DNA of 64,000 nt, taken from contig NZ_KB910518.1 of assembly GCF_000374185.1 (NCBI RefSeq), forward strand, positions 3,295,687 through 3,359,686, read 5' to 3'. Each line of letters starts with the position of its first letter. Positions within the stretch are counted from its first letter, which is position 1. A program made the position numbers and the translations under genes. Shown one piece after another: positions 42,951 to 51,892 of this stretch. The notes under the pieces were generated by a model. The model saw nothing but the letters and a program-made list of their open reading frames with translations. It was not told where the DNA came from and made no database searches. This DNA is from Paenibacillus sp. HW567. GTDB lineage: Bacteria; Bacillota; Bacilli; Paenibacillales; Paenibacillaceae.

Positions 42951-44696
42951 ATGACGCAATTATTCCGCAATTCCTTGCCGCAGGAAGGCATTTCCACTGC
43001 CCCGCTGCTGCCTGTTCCTCTGTCTTTTGAACGAAACTGGCTGCATGATTTAGAGTCAAGGCTGGACAAGGGCGGACCTTGGGGAGACTGGCGTCTATCC
43101 CGGCTGGCTATTCAAGGCGAAACCTCGGCTCTGGTCACCAGCTTTGATGAGCTGCAGTGCATGAAGCATCTGTCCGGGCTCTCCCCGCTCCCCCACCAGC
43201 TTGATACCGCCCATAAGGTACTGTTCCAAATGTCGGGCCGCGCCATTCTGGCCGACGAGGTCGGCCTGGGCAAAACCATCGAAGCCGGGCTGGTGCTCAA
43301 GGAATATCTGGTGCGCGGGCTTGTGACCAAGGTGCTGATTCTCGTTCCCGCCTCCCTTGTGCTGCAATGGGTGCGGGAGCTGAATACCAAATTCGGCATT
43401 TCTGCCGTTGCACAAAAAAAAGCGTATTCCTGGGACAACGACATAGTGGTCGCCTCCATGGATACCGCCAAACGTGATCCCCATAAGGAAACTCTGCTGA
43501 ACCATGAGTATGACATGCTGATTATCGACGAGGCCCATAAGCTCAAGAACAAGAAATCGACCAACTACCAATTCGTTCAGCAGCTCCGCAAAAAATACTG
43601 CCTGCTGCTCACCGCCACTCCCGTGCAGAATGACCTCGGCGAGCTGTTCAATCTGATTACGCTGCTGAAGCCGGGCCAGCTCGGAAACCAGGGGGATTTT
43701 GCCGCTAATTTCGTGGTTGACAAACGTCAGCCGAAGAACGAGGGCCAGCTCCGGGACGAGCTATCCAAAGTCATGATCCGCAACCGGCGCGGCGAGGGTC
43801 CGGTCAGCTTCACGAAGCGCAAGGTGCGCAATATTCCGCTCACGCTCTCACCTGAGGAGAAAGTATTATATGACGGCGTTACCGCCTTTGTCAAAGACCA
43901 ATATGAGGAAGCGGGCGGCAATCTCAGCAGCATGCTCTCCCTGGTTACGCTTCAGCGTGAGGTCTGCAGCAGCCGGGATGCCGTATTCGTCACGCTGGTC
44001 AATCTGATTAAGAAGCTTCCGGCCGATTCTCCGAAGCGTGACAAGATGATGGGCCTGCTGCAGAGCATCCGCACGGTCAAGACAAATACCAAAGCGGCCA
44101 AGACGATGGAGCTGATCCGTGAAATGAATGAAAAGGTGATCGTGTTTACCGAATACCGGGCCACTCAGGAGTACCTGCTGCAGTATTTCCGTGAGCACGG
44201 CTTGCAGTCCGTCACCTATTCCGGCGGGATGAACCGGGGCAAAAAGGACTGGATGATGGACCTCTTCCGGGGACGCGCCCAGGTGATGATTGCCACCGAA
44301 GCGGGCGGCGAGGGCATTAATCTGCAGTTCTGCCACCATATGATCAATTTCGATCTGCCCTGGAACCCGATGCGGGTCGAGCAGCGGATTGGCCGGGTGC
44401 ACCGTCTGGGCCAGGAGAACGATGTGATGATCTACAACCTCTCGACAGAAGGCACGATTGAAGAGCATATCATTCACCTGCTGCATGAGAAGATCAACAT
44501 GTTCGAGATGGTAATCGGCGGGCTGGATGTGATTCTGGAGCGTTTCGAGAAGAAGGAGTCTCTGGAGAAAAGCCTGTACAAAATCATGCTCGAAGCCCGC
44601 AGTGACGAGGAGCTGCGCAGCGGGCTGGACCACATCGGCGAATCGCTCAGCGAGCTGTCTCACAGCATTCAGAAGGAAGGCGGGGCTGCGTTATGA
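42951..44696 (+). CDS. SNF2/DEAD-box helicase (YqhH family)
   Basis: A 581-residue SNF2-type ATPase like B. subtilis YqhH. Motif I is ADEVGLGKTIEAG, motif II IIDEAHKLKN, motif III LLTATPVQND, motif V EAGGEGINLQF and motif VI RIGRVHRLGQ. ATG 42951 follows GGAGGAGG; the frame to 42855 has no ribosome binding site. The stop overlaps yqhG (ATGA). The yqhH-yqhG pairing is the same as in Bacillus. Biological role unclear. Confidence 0.93.
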   Translation: MTQLFRNSLPQEGISTAPLLPVPLSFERNWLHDLESRLDKGGPWGDWRLSRLAIQGETSALVTSFDELQCMKHLSGLSPLPHQLDTAHKVLFQMSGRAILADEVGLGKTIEAGLVLKEYLVRGLVTKVLILVPASLVLQWVRELNTKFGISAVAQKKAYSWDNDIVVASMDTAKRDPHKETLLNHEYDMLIIDEAHKLKNKKSTNYQFVQQLRKKYCLLLTATPVQNDLGELFNLITLLKPGQLGNQGDFAANFVVDKRQPKNEGQLRDELSKVMIRNRRGEGPVSFTKRKVRNIPLTLSPEEKVLYDGVTAFVKDQYEEAGGNLSSMLSLVTLQREVCSSRDAVFVTLVNLIKKLPADSPKRDKMMGLLQSIRTVKTNTKAAKTMELIREMNEKVIVFTEYRATQEYLLQYFREHGLQSVTYSGGMNRGKKDWMMDLFRGRAQVMIATEAGGEGINLQFCHHMINFDLPWNPMRVEQRIGRVHRLGQENDVMIYNLSTEGTIEEHIIHLLHEKINMFEMVIGGLDVILERFEKKESLEKSLYKIMLEARSDEELRSGLDHIGESLSELSHSIQKEGGAAL

Positions 44697-45739
44697 GCCT
44701 ATCTGTACAGGAGATTCGCAAGCAGGTCATGGATTATCTGGAGGCGACAGAATGCTCCATCATCGAAGCGTCGCCGCTGCATGTGACGGTGAAGCTCTCG
44801 CCCATCGCTGACCGGATGCTCACCGAACGGCCCTATTATTGGGGGTTCGTGGACCGTACAGGCGTCGAGCCCGAGACGCTGTCGTTCACATTCGTCTTCG
44901 AGCCGGAGAAGTACGACAGCCTGGCCGCAGCCGCACAGGCGGCCCCGCCTTCAAGGCCGCAGCGCCGCACGGGCGCTGCGGGCCTGCCGGCCGGCGCGGA
45001 CCTCGGCGCCGGCGGTGTGACTGGCGGCGGAGCGCCCGCAGGCGCGGCACCGCCAGGGAGCGCGGCTGATCCGCAGGACAGCCTCCTCGCCCGTTACTTC
45101 GGGAACGTTCCGGCGCTGCCGCGAATCGGACCGGGCATGATCAGGCGCGAGGATGTCATTTACGGCAGCAAGCGGCTGCGGCAAATCTGGGCTGCGGCCC
45201 GGGAGGAGGGCAAATGCCTGCAGCTCTTCGAGGACCCGGGGCGCAGACAGCGGCTGACCTTGTTCTCGGCAGCCTACGAGCCGTGGCTCGGCGTCTGCTA
45301 CAAGGTGGAGATGACCTGCGATCTGAAGCGCGAGGAGCTGCATTATATCGGGGTCTCACTCGCCACCGGGCTGATTGTCCCCGACTTTGAAGCCAGGCTG
45401 GCTTCACGGGAGCTGACGCCCCGCCTGCCCGAGAATGTTCACATTCAGCCCTCGGAGCTGACGGTTGCTGCCGGAGCGGACAGGCTGGAGGGCTACCTGA
45501 CCTCGAAGCTTGCGCTGATGGACTACACCTGGGCCGAGGAGGCGCGCGAACGGCTGGAGCTGGAGCTGGGGATTGTGGACATTTACTACGCGGAGCTGCT
45601 CAAGGAGCAGGATGAGGAGAAACGGCTGGCTATAGAGGAGCAATACAACCGCCGCCGCAAGGAGACCGCCTGGCAGTACGAGCCGCAGATTGCAGTTTCT
45701 GCCATAACCTACGGCCTGTTCCATCTGCGCAGCACATAA
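44693..45739 (+). CDS. YqhG-family protein with Ala/Gly/Pro-rich insert
   Basis: A 348-residue protein of unknown function matching YqhG: N-terminal EIRKQVMDYLEATECSIIE, YYWGFVDRTGVEPET, then LARYFGNVPALPRIGPGMIR and the C-terminal EEQYNRRRKETAWQYEP. Residues ~80-128 are a low-complexity insert rich in Ala, Gly and Pro, encoded by very GC-rich DNA, absent from the Bacillus form, and probably a flexible linker. Translationally coupled to the helicase. No catalytic motif is visible. Confidence 0.87.
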   Translation: MSLSVQEIRKQVMDYLEATECSIIEASPLHVTVKLSPIADRMLTERPYYWGFVDRTGVEPETLSFTFVFEPEKYDSLAAAAQAAPPSRPQRRTGAAGLPAGADLGAGGVTGGGAPAGAAPPGSAADPQDSLLARYFGNVPALPRIGPGMIRREDVIYGSKRLRQIWAAAREEGKCLQLFEDPGRRQRLTLFSAAYEPWLGVCYKVEMTCDLKREELHYIGVSLATGLIVPDFEARLASRELTPRLPENVHIQPSELTVAAGADRLEGYLTSKLALMDYTWAEEARERLELELGIVDIYYAELLKEQDEEKRLAIEEQYNRRRKETAWQYEPQIAVSAITYGLFHLRST

Positions 45740-45876
45740 GATGCGACCCTGCTCGCTAAAAGCAGGCAAAAAAACAGTGAATTTCCTGCACTGCCGCGGA
45801 CAGCAAGCAACAGCCTTTTCAGGGCTTGTCCTCTACAATAAGCATCAGTACTTCTCCAAGAAAGGTGAGCGATCAC

Positions 45877-46956
45877 ATGAAGATAAAAGCAAGGCAGAAG
45901 GACGTTTTCGGACGTCGTGTGCGTCTCGTCCTTTGTCTGTGTCTTGGGCTGGTCGGATTCTCGGCTGTCTCAGCTTTTCCTCCGGCGCTGGCCGCTACCG
46001 GAAGCAAGGTTACGGTTACCCAGGCGGTATCCAAGGATCATTTGCCCCTGCTCACGCTGAAGTCCGTTCCATCGCCTGAATCCCTGCAGGACTTTACCCG
46101 CCGCACCATCCGCAAGCTCTCGGCGGATGCCCCTTTTACAGCCTGGGCAGATGCCGGAACCGAATATTTCCCCTTGGGGCCCGGAACACACGGCTGGCTG
46201 GTTAATGTCTTAAACGGGGATCAGCGGATTGGGTATCTTGTCATCTCCGCTACGGAACAGGGCGGTTATATGCTCAGCGAATACGGGGCCGGAAGCTATG
46301 GTCTTCCTTACAGTCTGCAAGATCTGCGCCAGTTCCTGGTGCAGCAGGAACTTATCCCGTCAGCTTATTCCGGAAAACTTGAATTAACAGCGCTCTACGC
46401 CCCGCTGCTGCCGCTGTGGAAATTAACAACGGACCAGACAACACTATATATCAACGCTTCAGTATTGCAGGTCATGCCATGGAGCCCCAGCCAAGCGGAA
46501 GCGGTCCTTACAAGAACGTTGGATGGAGCCTCATCTCTATCCAGCCTGGATACAGGACGTTCGCCTCTTCGGGCTTACCGGAGCGGTGGTCAGGATGATC
46601 CTTATGCAGACCTGCTGTGGCTCACAGCACCCTCACTGAAATCCGTGAGCGGAGACAGCCTTGCAGCTTTGCTCGCTGCAAGCGGCAGTCTTGCCTTTCA
46701 AGCTGCCGGCCGCAATGACACCCTGGGTGCGCCTTTTATGGTCACGGGCTATCAGAGCTGGAGGTTAACCTCCTCCGGCAGTAAGGATGATAGCAGCCGC
46801 CCGGCTATCGTGTACGCCCTTTCCGGGCCGGAGGGCAGGCGTTATCTCCCTCTTGCGGTTCTGCTGGAGAAGGGAACTTTCCACAAGCTCCCATCCTCCG
46901 GGAATCCCGTTCCCAGCACCACTGTGGCAAAGACAGCACATTCCAACGGGAAATAA
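45877..46956 (+). CDS. Secreted protein of unknown function
   Basis: A 359-residue product with a Sec signal: basic N-terminus (MKIKARQKDVFGRRVR), a hydrophobic stretch LVLCLCLGLVGFSAVSAF and a likely cleavage after ALA near residue 40. The mature part has no recognised domain; it has short motifs such as GTHGWLVNVLNGDQRIGYLVIS suggesting a beta-rich fold. ATG 45877 follows AAGAAAGGTGAG. It stands alone between yqhG and a terminator. Not recognised. Confidence 0.75.
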   Translation: MKIKARQKDVFGRRVRLVLCLCLGLVGFSAVSAFPPALAATGSKVTVTQAVSKDHLPLLTLKSVPSPESLQDFTRRTIRKLSADAPFTAWADAGTEYFPLGPGTHGWLVNVLNGDQRIGYLVISATEQGGYMLSEYGAGSYGLPYSLQDLRQFLVQQELIPSAYSGKLELTALYAPLLPLWKLTTDQTTLYINASVLQVMPWSPSQAEAVLTRTLDGASSLSSLDTGRSPLRAYRSGGQDDPYADLLWLTAPSLKSVSGDSLAALLAASGSLAFQAAGRNDTLGAPFMVTGYQSWRLTSSGSKDDSSRPAIVYALSGPEGRRYLPLAVLLEKGTFHKLPSSGNPVPSTTVAKTAHSNGK

Positions 46957-46981
46957 ACTCCGCACACATACGCATACAATA

Positions 46982-47031
46982 CAAACAACCTTCCCGGGCT
47001 GCCGTATTAACGGCGCCGGGAAGGTTGTTTG
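46982..47031 (+). terminator. Terminator between the secreted protein and yqzE
   Basis: Perfect 16-bp stem with arms 46982-46997 and 47016-47031 (CAAACAACCTTCCCGG and its complement). It lies between convergent genes and can serve both; the T-richness is within the stem ends. Confidence 0.8.
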
Positions 47032-47049
47032 CTGTTGGTGATTCTGAAG

Positions 47050-47235
47050 CTATTTTTTGCCGCGCGCCCGTTGACTGCGCCAGATGGACCAGCTAAGCGG
47101 CAGCATGCCGAACCACTTCTCCGCCCATGGCTGCTTCCGGGCCTTCCTGCGTTCCCGGCTGGCCCGCGGGTCCTCCATATAGACAACGACCTTCTCCGTA
47201 ATGTATTTCACCAGTTCATCCCCACCGGAAGCCAT
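47050..47235 (-). CDS. yqzE: YqzE-family small protein
   Basis: A 61-residue basic protein with the YqzE pattern ELVKYITEKVVVYMEDPRAS followed by ERRKARKQPW and SWSIWRSQRARGKK. In Bacillus the gene lies near the comG competence locus; its role is unknown. ATG 47235 is preceded by GGGGGGAATAAGG; the longer frame to 47280 lacks a site. Small size but good family match. Confidence 0.75.
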   Translation of the reverse strand: MASGGDELVKYITEKVVVYMEDPRASRERRKARKQPWAEKWFGMLPLSWSIWRSQRARGKK

Positions 47236-47832
47236 CCTTATTCCCCCTTTTCCCCTTAAATAGAAATATTCCGCAGCCATGCTCTAAGTCTCCCAATCCC
47301 AGTCCAGCATCAGAGCTAAATCTGTGGGTGAGATCATACCCTCAAGGGTTGGTGAAGAGAAGTCGCAGCAGCCGATTCGGCTCCATACGGACCGGAGAGC
47401 CGTTATTTTCAAGCAAACGCCACTTGTTGCGGCTTAGCGGACCGAGGGGCGCTTATCGTCTCTCCAAGGAACGTTCAGGAGCGGAATATTTCATCATAAG
47501 GCCCGTGGTGTCCGTAACTTCCCCAATCCGTGACTCTTATCCGAATGAAGTGCACCACAGTCCGTAACGCCGAGCCAAACGCCAATTTAGAACAACCCCC
47601 GTCTGGAAAGGGGTACACCTGAGGGAGGATCGCTCCACGCCTTCCGTCCTACGGGCATCTCAAGCCCCTAATCCACCTTTTTAATTCTGACGCTCTACTA
47701 GTGTGCTCCATTGCACTTTGATCTAAACTATGAATTTGCAATTCGCATAGTATTGCCTGTTCCGGCACATTCTAACAAAGAACCCAATGGAGACAAGCTG
47801 TAAGACCATTCATGGACAAGGAGGCCGTTCAC
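47236..47832. other. Intergenic region without recognised gene
   Basis: About 600 bases between yqzE and the amidase. A 79-codon plus-strand frame (47328-47567) has no convincing ribosome binding site and a composition unlike its neighbours. Imperfect hairpins are present (for example CCCCGTCTGGAAAGGGG near 47600), but no known RNA family was recognised. The amidase promoter must lie in its AT-rich right end (47700-47800). Confidence 0.5.
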
Positions 47833-48705
47833 TTGAGAACCTTAATCCATTCAAGCAGAAACAACTGTGCCATCCATAAAAAGACGGTAACCGTTTCAGC
47901 GAGAAATATAAGGACAAAGTACGGTGTGAAACGTATATTTTCTTATATTTCGAGTAAAAAAACCTCTGTAAGCGCCGGCAGGCCGCTGCGCCGTTTGTGG
48001 CTGCTCCTGTCTGTCTCAGGGCTGCTGCTGTCTCTGCTGACCAGCACCGCTGCGGGTGCACAGACCTATACAGAGCCGCCACAACATAGCGCAAAGCCGG
48101 ATCGCCAGCGGATGCTTGGCCATGACCAGCGGATCATTCTTATAGATGCCGGACATGGGGGAATTGACGGCGGAACCTCGCATGGCTCCATTCTGGAGAA
48201 AGACATTACGCTTGCCATCTCCCGGCGCTTGTTCCTGCTGCTGCGCAGCGACGGCTTTGACGCCATCCTCAACCGGACCGGCGACTATGCCCCGAGCGAC
48301 GATAACCGGTGGCTGCAGAGCCGGTCGCGTCATCTGCGCGACTTAGCCCAGCGCAAAGAGCTGGCGGAGACGCTGCCCGCTAATGTGGTGGTCAGCATTC
48401 ATGTGAATTGGGCCCGTTCACCGGCAAAACACGGACCGATCATCCTCTACCGCCAGGAAGGGCGCAGCTATCTGCTCGCCCGTTCGATTCAGGATCAGCT
48501 CAATCAGCTTTACGGTGTACAGTCCGATTCCGTACCCGGCAAGCCCTTCTATCTGCTCAACAAAATAACCGCCACAACGGTTATCGTTGAGGCGGGATTC
48601 ATCAGCAGTCCCACTGACCGTGAAAAGCTGTGCAGTCCGAAGGGCCAGGAGGAGATCGCAGAAGCCATTGCGGGCGGCATTGCTGCGTATCTTATGGAAG
48701 TGTGA
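47833..48705 (+). CDS. N-acetylmuramoyl-L-alanine amidase, CwlD-like
   Basis: An amidase_3 zinc enzyme cleaving the MurNAc-L-Ala bond. Zinc ligands are in ILIDAGHGGIDGG, the Glu of ILEKDITLAISRR and VVSIHVNW; the catalytic Glu is in VIVEAGFISSP, typical of CwlD. A membrane anchor or signal (LWLLLSVSGLLLSLL) lies at residues ~56-75. TTG 47833 is favoured by AAGGAGG eight bases upstream. The unusually long basic N-terminal extension before the anchor (~54 residues) is encoded largely by structured repeat copy B, so a later start cannot be excluded. Its 3' end overlaps the convergent deacetylase. Confidence 0.85.
   Translation: MRTLIHSSRNNCAIHKKTVTVSARNIRTKYGVKRIFSYISSKKTSVSAGRPLRRLWLLLSVSGLLLSLLTSTAAGAQTYTEPPQHSAKPDRQRMLGHDQRIILIDAGHGGIDGGTSHGSILEKDITLAISRRLFLLLRSDGFDAILNRTGDYAPSDDNRWLQSRSRHLRDLAQRKELAETLPANVVVSIHVNWARSPAKHGPIILYRQEGRSYLLARSIQDQLNQLYGVQSDSVPGKPFYLLNKITATTVIVEAGFISSPTDREKLCSPKGQEEIAEAIAGGIAAYLMEV
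47852..47950 (+). repeat. Structured ~100-nt repeat, copy B (inside the amidase 5' coding region)
   Basis: Same orientation and length as copy A (42569-42668). It keeps ACGG-TAA-CCGT (47884-47894), the outer stem AAATATAAG/CTTATATTT (47904-47912, 47942-47950) and the inner stem TACG/CGTA with an 8-base loop. The T-A pair of copy A is a C-G pair here, a compensatory change. It is read in frame in the amidase gene. Confidence 0.75.
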
Positions 48706-49615
48706 CATGGGAACTCCATTTCCACTGGTTTTTTACCAAATCGGAGATGCCCACAAATTCGACGCTGTTCTTTAGTTCGTTAATGCCGCTGCGGATGCCT
48801 GCAGCGGTCTCTTTGCCTTGAATGCCGACATGGCCAATCGTTACACAGTATTTTTGATTCAGCGCCCTTTCCTTCACCAGCCGCATTTGCTTCACAACAT
48901 GGCTTGCCGTATGAACATCATCCAGAAAAATGTGATTCTCCACCGGAGGCAATCCCATCTCCCGGGCCACTCTCCCGGCGACCGAGCGGTAATTGGTATG
49001 GCTGTCCACAAAGAACAGTCCCCGCTCCTTGCAAACAGCCAGAATAATGCCCATCACCCGCTCGTCTCCGGTTACCTTGGAGCCCATATGATTGTTGATT
49101 CCGACGGCAAACGGAACATTGTCCAGCGCCGCCTCCACCCGCTGGCGGACCTCCGCATCGCTCATACGGGTCAGGATGGCTCCCGGTCCCAGCCATTCCG
49201 GTTTGCCCTGGCGCGGCTCCATCGGCAGATGAACCAGCACATCAAGCCCCCGCTCATGGGCGCGCCGCGCATCCTTCTCCGACGTAGGCAGGAATGGCAT
49301 GACCGCAACGGTAAATTTGACCGGCAGCGCGAACATCTCCTCCGTCCCCCGCATGCTATTGCCGAAATCATCGACAATGAGTGCTACCGGGCTGCGGGAG
49401 ACGGTATTCTCCACCGGCTGCTCGCGGGTGCCGCCACCGGTTCCCGCGCCCGGCTCTGCCTGCGGCTTCATCCCGCTGCCATAGGAGCCTTGCGCAGCAA
49501 TGTCCGCGCCCAGTGCGGGCGGCGCTGCTAAGCCCAGCGTGGTCATGATGACGACCACGGCGGCAACAAGATACAGTATAGGGTGCTGAATATTAAAGTA
49601 GCCTCTGTTCTTCAA
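48692..49615 (-). CDS. Divergent polysaccharide deacetylase family protein (YibQ-like)
   Basis: A 307-residue secreted protein with an N-terminal hydrophobic anchor (YLVAAVVVIMTTLGLAAPP), a Gly/Pro-rich linker and a PF04748-type domain: VALIVDDFGNS, LPVKFTVAVMPFLPTS, VHLPMEP, GINNHMGSKVT and FFVDSHTNYRS. The TTG start at 49615 lies eight bases after AAGGAGG. The Asp-Asp and His positions fit metal-dependent carbohydrate hydrolysis, but the reaction of this family is not established. Converges on and overlaps the amidase by 14 bases. Confidence 0.9.
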   Translation of the reverse strand: MKNRGYFNIQHPILYLVAAVVVIMTTLGLAAPPALGADIAAQGSYGSGMKPQAEPGAGTGGGTREQPVENTVSRSPVALIVDDFGNSMRGTEEMFALPVKFTVAVMPFLPTSEKDARRAHERGLDVLVHLPMEPRQGKPEWLGPGAILTRMSDAEVRQRVEAALDNVPFAVGINNHMGSKVTGDERVMGIILAVCKERGLFFVDSHTNYRSVAGRVAREMGLPPVENHIFLDDVHTASHVVKQMRLVKERALNQKYCVTIGHVGIQGKETAAGIRSGINELKNSVEFVGISDLVKNQWKWSSHVTLP

Positions 49616-49713
49616 AGGGAACGCCTCCTTCGTGTTGTTGAACTAATGTTCTCATTGTTTGGAACACGAAGGATAAATATGTACGGCAGCAGCTACGCAA
49701 TAATTAACAATCG

Positions 49714-50808
49714 TCAGACTCCCTGCCGCCCCCGCTTGTCTGCGGCAAGTATCGCTTCCAGCACCTGCTGCGGCGAAACGGTAAAGGGCATGCACGACAT
49801 CGGACCGTCCCCGGCACAGCTTGCCGAAGCAGCCTCCGCGAGTCTCTCCTGCGGAATGCCGGACAGCCCCATTTCGCTTAAGGTTAGCGGCAGCCCTGCC
49901 ATCCGGCAAAAGTCCACAACCGTATCAATCTCCGCTGGCGGGGCTTGTTCCAGCATGAGCTGCGCCAGCGTGGCGAACGCGACCTTTTCACCGTGCAGCA
50001 CATGACGGCATTCCTCCAGCAGTGTCAGCCCGTTATGGATCGCATGGGCCGCTGCCAGCCCGCCGCTCTCAAAGCCGATGCCGCTGAGATAAATATTGGC
50101 CTCGACAATCCGCCCGACAGCATCCGAACTCCGGCCTTCCCGGCAATCCCGCAGCGCCTCTGCACCGTCCTCAAGCAGCGTGTCATAACAAGCCTTGGCA
50201 AGGGCAAAGGCGGCGATGGAACCGCTGCCCCCGGCTTGGGTAACCGCGCCAGAGCGCCGGCAGGCTCTGGCTTCATAATAGGTGGATAAGGCATCGCCCA
50301 TCCCGGCAGCCAGCAGTCTTGGCGGAGCCTTGGCAATAATATCGACGTCTGCAATCACAACATCCGGGCTGCGCCGCAAGGGAAGGTACCGGTCCAATCT
50401 GCCGTCCTCCGTATACAGCACGGATAAGGCGCTGCACGGCGCATCCGTGGAAGCAACGGTAGGGACGAGAACAACCGGCAGGGACGAGAAGTGGCTGACG
50501 GCTTTGGCCGTATCCAGGGTTTTGCCGCCGCCGATCCCTATAATTACATCTATGCCGCCCGCTTGGGCTTCGGCCACAATCCTGTGCACCTGCTCAAGGG
50601 AGCATTCTCCTCTGAATTCATGCTGCAAGAGACGGACGGAATGTCGCTCACAGCTCTGCGTAATTTCTTCTCCGTAGAGGGAGAGAATAAACGGATCTAT
50701 AAGGGCATAAGCCCCCTGCGCCTCCAATTGTGAACAATAGAATCCAAGCTTTCTGATCTCGCCGCCGCCCTGAATATATTTTGACGGTGAACTGGTGATT
50801 TGAGTCAT
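49714..50808 (-). CDS. gldA: Iron-containing alcohol dehydrogenase family, glycerol dehydrogenase
   Basis: A 364-residue NAD-dependent enzyme oxidising glycerol to dihydroxyacetone. The NAD-binding motif is GIGGGKTLDTAKAV, followed by PTVASTDAPCSALSV. Metal ligands are Asp in AAGMGDALSTYYEA and the two His of AAHAIHNGL and HVLHGEKVA. ATG 50808 overlaps the stop of the upstream gene (ATGA); GGAGG lies nine bases before it. No dihydroxyacetone kinase is adjacent. Confidence 0.92.
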   Translation of the reverse strand: MTQITSSPSKYIQGGGEIRKLGFYCSQLEAQGAYALIDPFILSLYGEEITQSCERHSVRLLQHEFRGECSLEQVHRIVAEAQAGGIDVIIGIGGGKTLDTAKAVSHFSSLPVVLVPTVASTDAPCSALSVLYTEDGRLDRYLPLRRSPDVVIADVDIIAKAPPRLLAAGMGDALSTYYEARACRRSGAVTQAGGSGSIAAFALAKACYDTLLEDGAEALRDCREGRSSDAVGRIVEANIYLSGIGFESGGLAAAHAIHNGLTLLEECRHVLHGEKVAFATLAQLMLEQAPPAEIDTVVDFCRMAGLPLTLSEMGLSGIPQERLAEAASASCAGDGPMSCMPFTVSPQQVLEAILAADKRGRQGV

Positions 50809-51746
50809 AGGTAAGTTCCTCCTTTTCCAAAAGCGCGCAGGAGCAGCAGCTTCTCAATGATAATTTCGCTCTTCCACCAGTTCTCACTGATGGCGAATTC
50901 CCGCTCATAGGCTGCCCAGCTCCAGGTCAAATTCCAGATTCCCTCCGGGTTCCTTGCCGCCAGAAGATAATCCAGCTCTTGGTGGAGTAAGTCAGCGTTA
51001 TCCTCATAGCCCGGGCTTTCCGGTGATTTGATGAACACGGAAGGTCTGCAGCTATATCCGCTCCAATTGGCGGCATCCCGGTGCACCAACGCTGTAATCT
51101 GTTTCGTTGCAGCTTCTCGAAGCTCTACATAAGGAATTATCTCCTGCAACCCCGCCTCCGCCACACAATCCAGGAGTGTAACGACACACTTCAGCGGATG
51201 CATTTCAATATTCGGATTGGCGAGAAAAAGCTCACTCAGTTCCCCGGCTATCCTCCTTCCGCGCTCATAGAGTCTACTGCCGCTGTCCGAAAATTTCAGG
51301 ATAAATCCGGTCAGAATCGCCGTTGGGTTGAAGATACTGCGGGCGGAACTGTTAGAGCTTGTATGCCACCAGGGAGCATGGGGATATCCGTTGCTGGATT
51401 CCACAACATTTTTCCACGAGCCGCCTTCCATATCTGCTCCACTATCCAAGTATTTCAGAATCCCCTGAACGACTGGATGCGCTCTATCTTCAAAGTGAAC
51501 CTCCAGCAGCTTCTCAACGGCATTCGCTGTCTGAATTGGCGAAGTATTAGGGTTCCATGAATCGGCCTCCAGCGCATGGGCGAATCCCCCATCCTCATTC
51601 TGATACGCCGCTAACGCTTCCAGCACAGCGGAGACCGGCCCCGCTTCGAAATGGTATTTCCATCTGGCCAGATCAACCGGGCGGGAGTTGCGATAGACCC
51701 AGTTTCTAATAGCTTTGAAATCCTGCTCTGATATATTCATTAACAT
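50805..51746 (-). CDS. Alpha/alpha-toroid (prenyltransferase/terpene-cyclase-like) protein of unknown function
   Basis: A 313-residue soluble protein with repeated helical motifs: LEALAAYQNEDGGFAHALE is the QxxxGGF-type repeat seen in squalene-cyclase/prenyltransferase toroids. Other repeats are GGSWKNVVESSNGYPHAPW and PEGIWNLTWSW. No DxDD or DDxxD catalytic motif is obvious. Start may be ATG 51746 or ATG 51740; GAGGAGGAGA fits the second better. Translationally coupled to gldA. Function not known. Confidence 0.7.
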   Translation of the reverse strand: MLMNISEQDFKAIRNWVYRNSRPVDLARWKYHFEAGPVSAVLEALAAYQNEDGGFAHALEADSWNPNTSPIQTANAVEKLLEVHFEDRAHPVVQGILKYLDSGADMEGGSWKNVVESSNGYPHAPWWHTSSNSSARSIFNPTAILTGFILKFSDSGSRLYERGRRIAGELSELFLANPNIEMHPLKCVVTLLDCVAEAGLQEIIPYVELREAATKQITALVHRDAANWSGYSCRPSVFIKSPESPGYEDNADLLHQELDYLLAARNPEGIWNLTWSWAAYEREFAISENWWKSEIIIEKLLLLRAFGKGGTYL

Positions 51747-51892
51747 TCTCCTCCTCGGGCGTTGAATGATTAATATTCTTTATAACTTGTATTAAAAAGG
51801 ACTCTCTCCTGGATTGCTGTGATTGATTTAACCCGGCGCATAACATAAGCTATTGAATAAACGGAAGTTACAGGATTGCAGAGGAGGGACTT

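Noticed and set aside
47328..47567. 79-codon frame between yqzE and the amidase
   Set aside because: No ribosome binding site, basic low-complexity composition, no recognisable motif.
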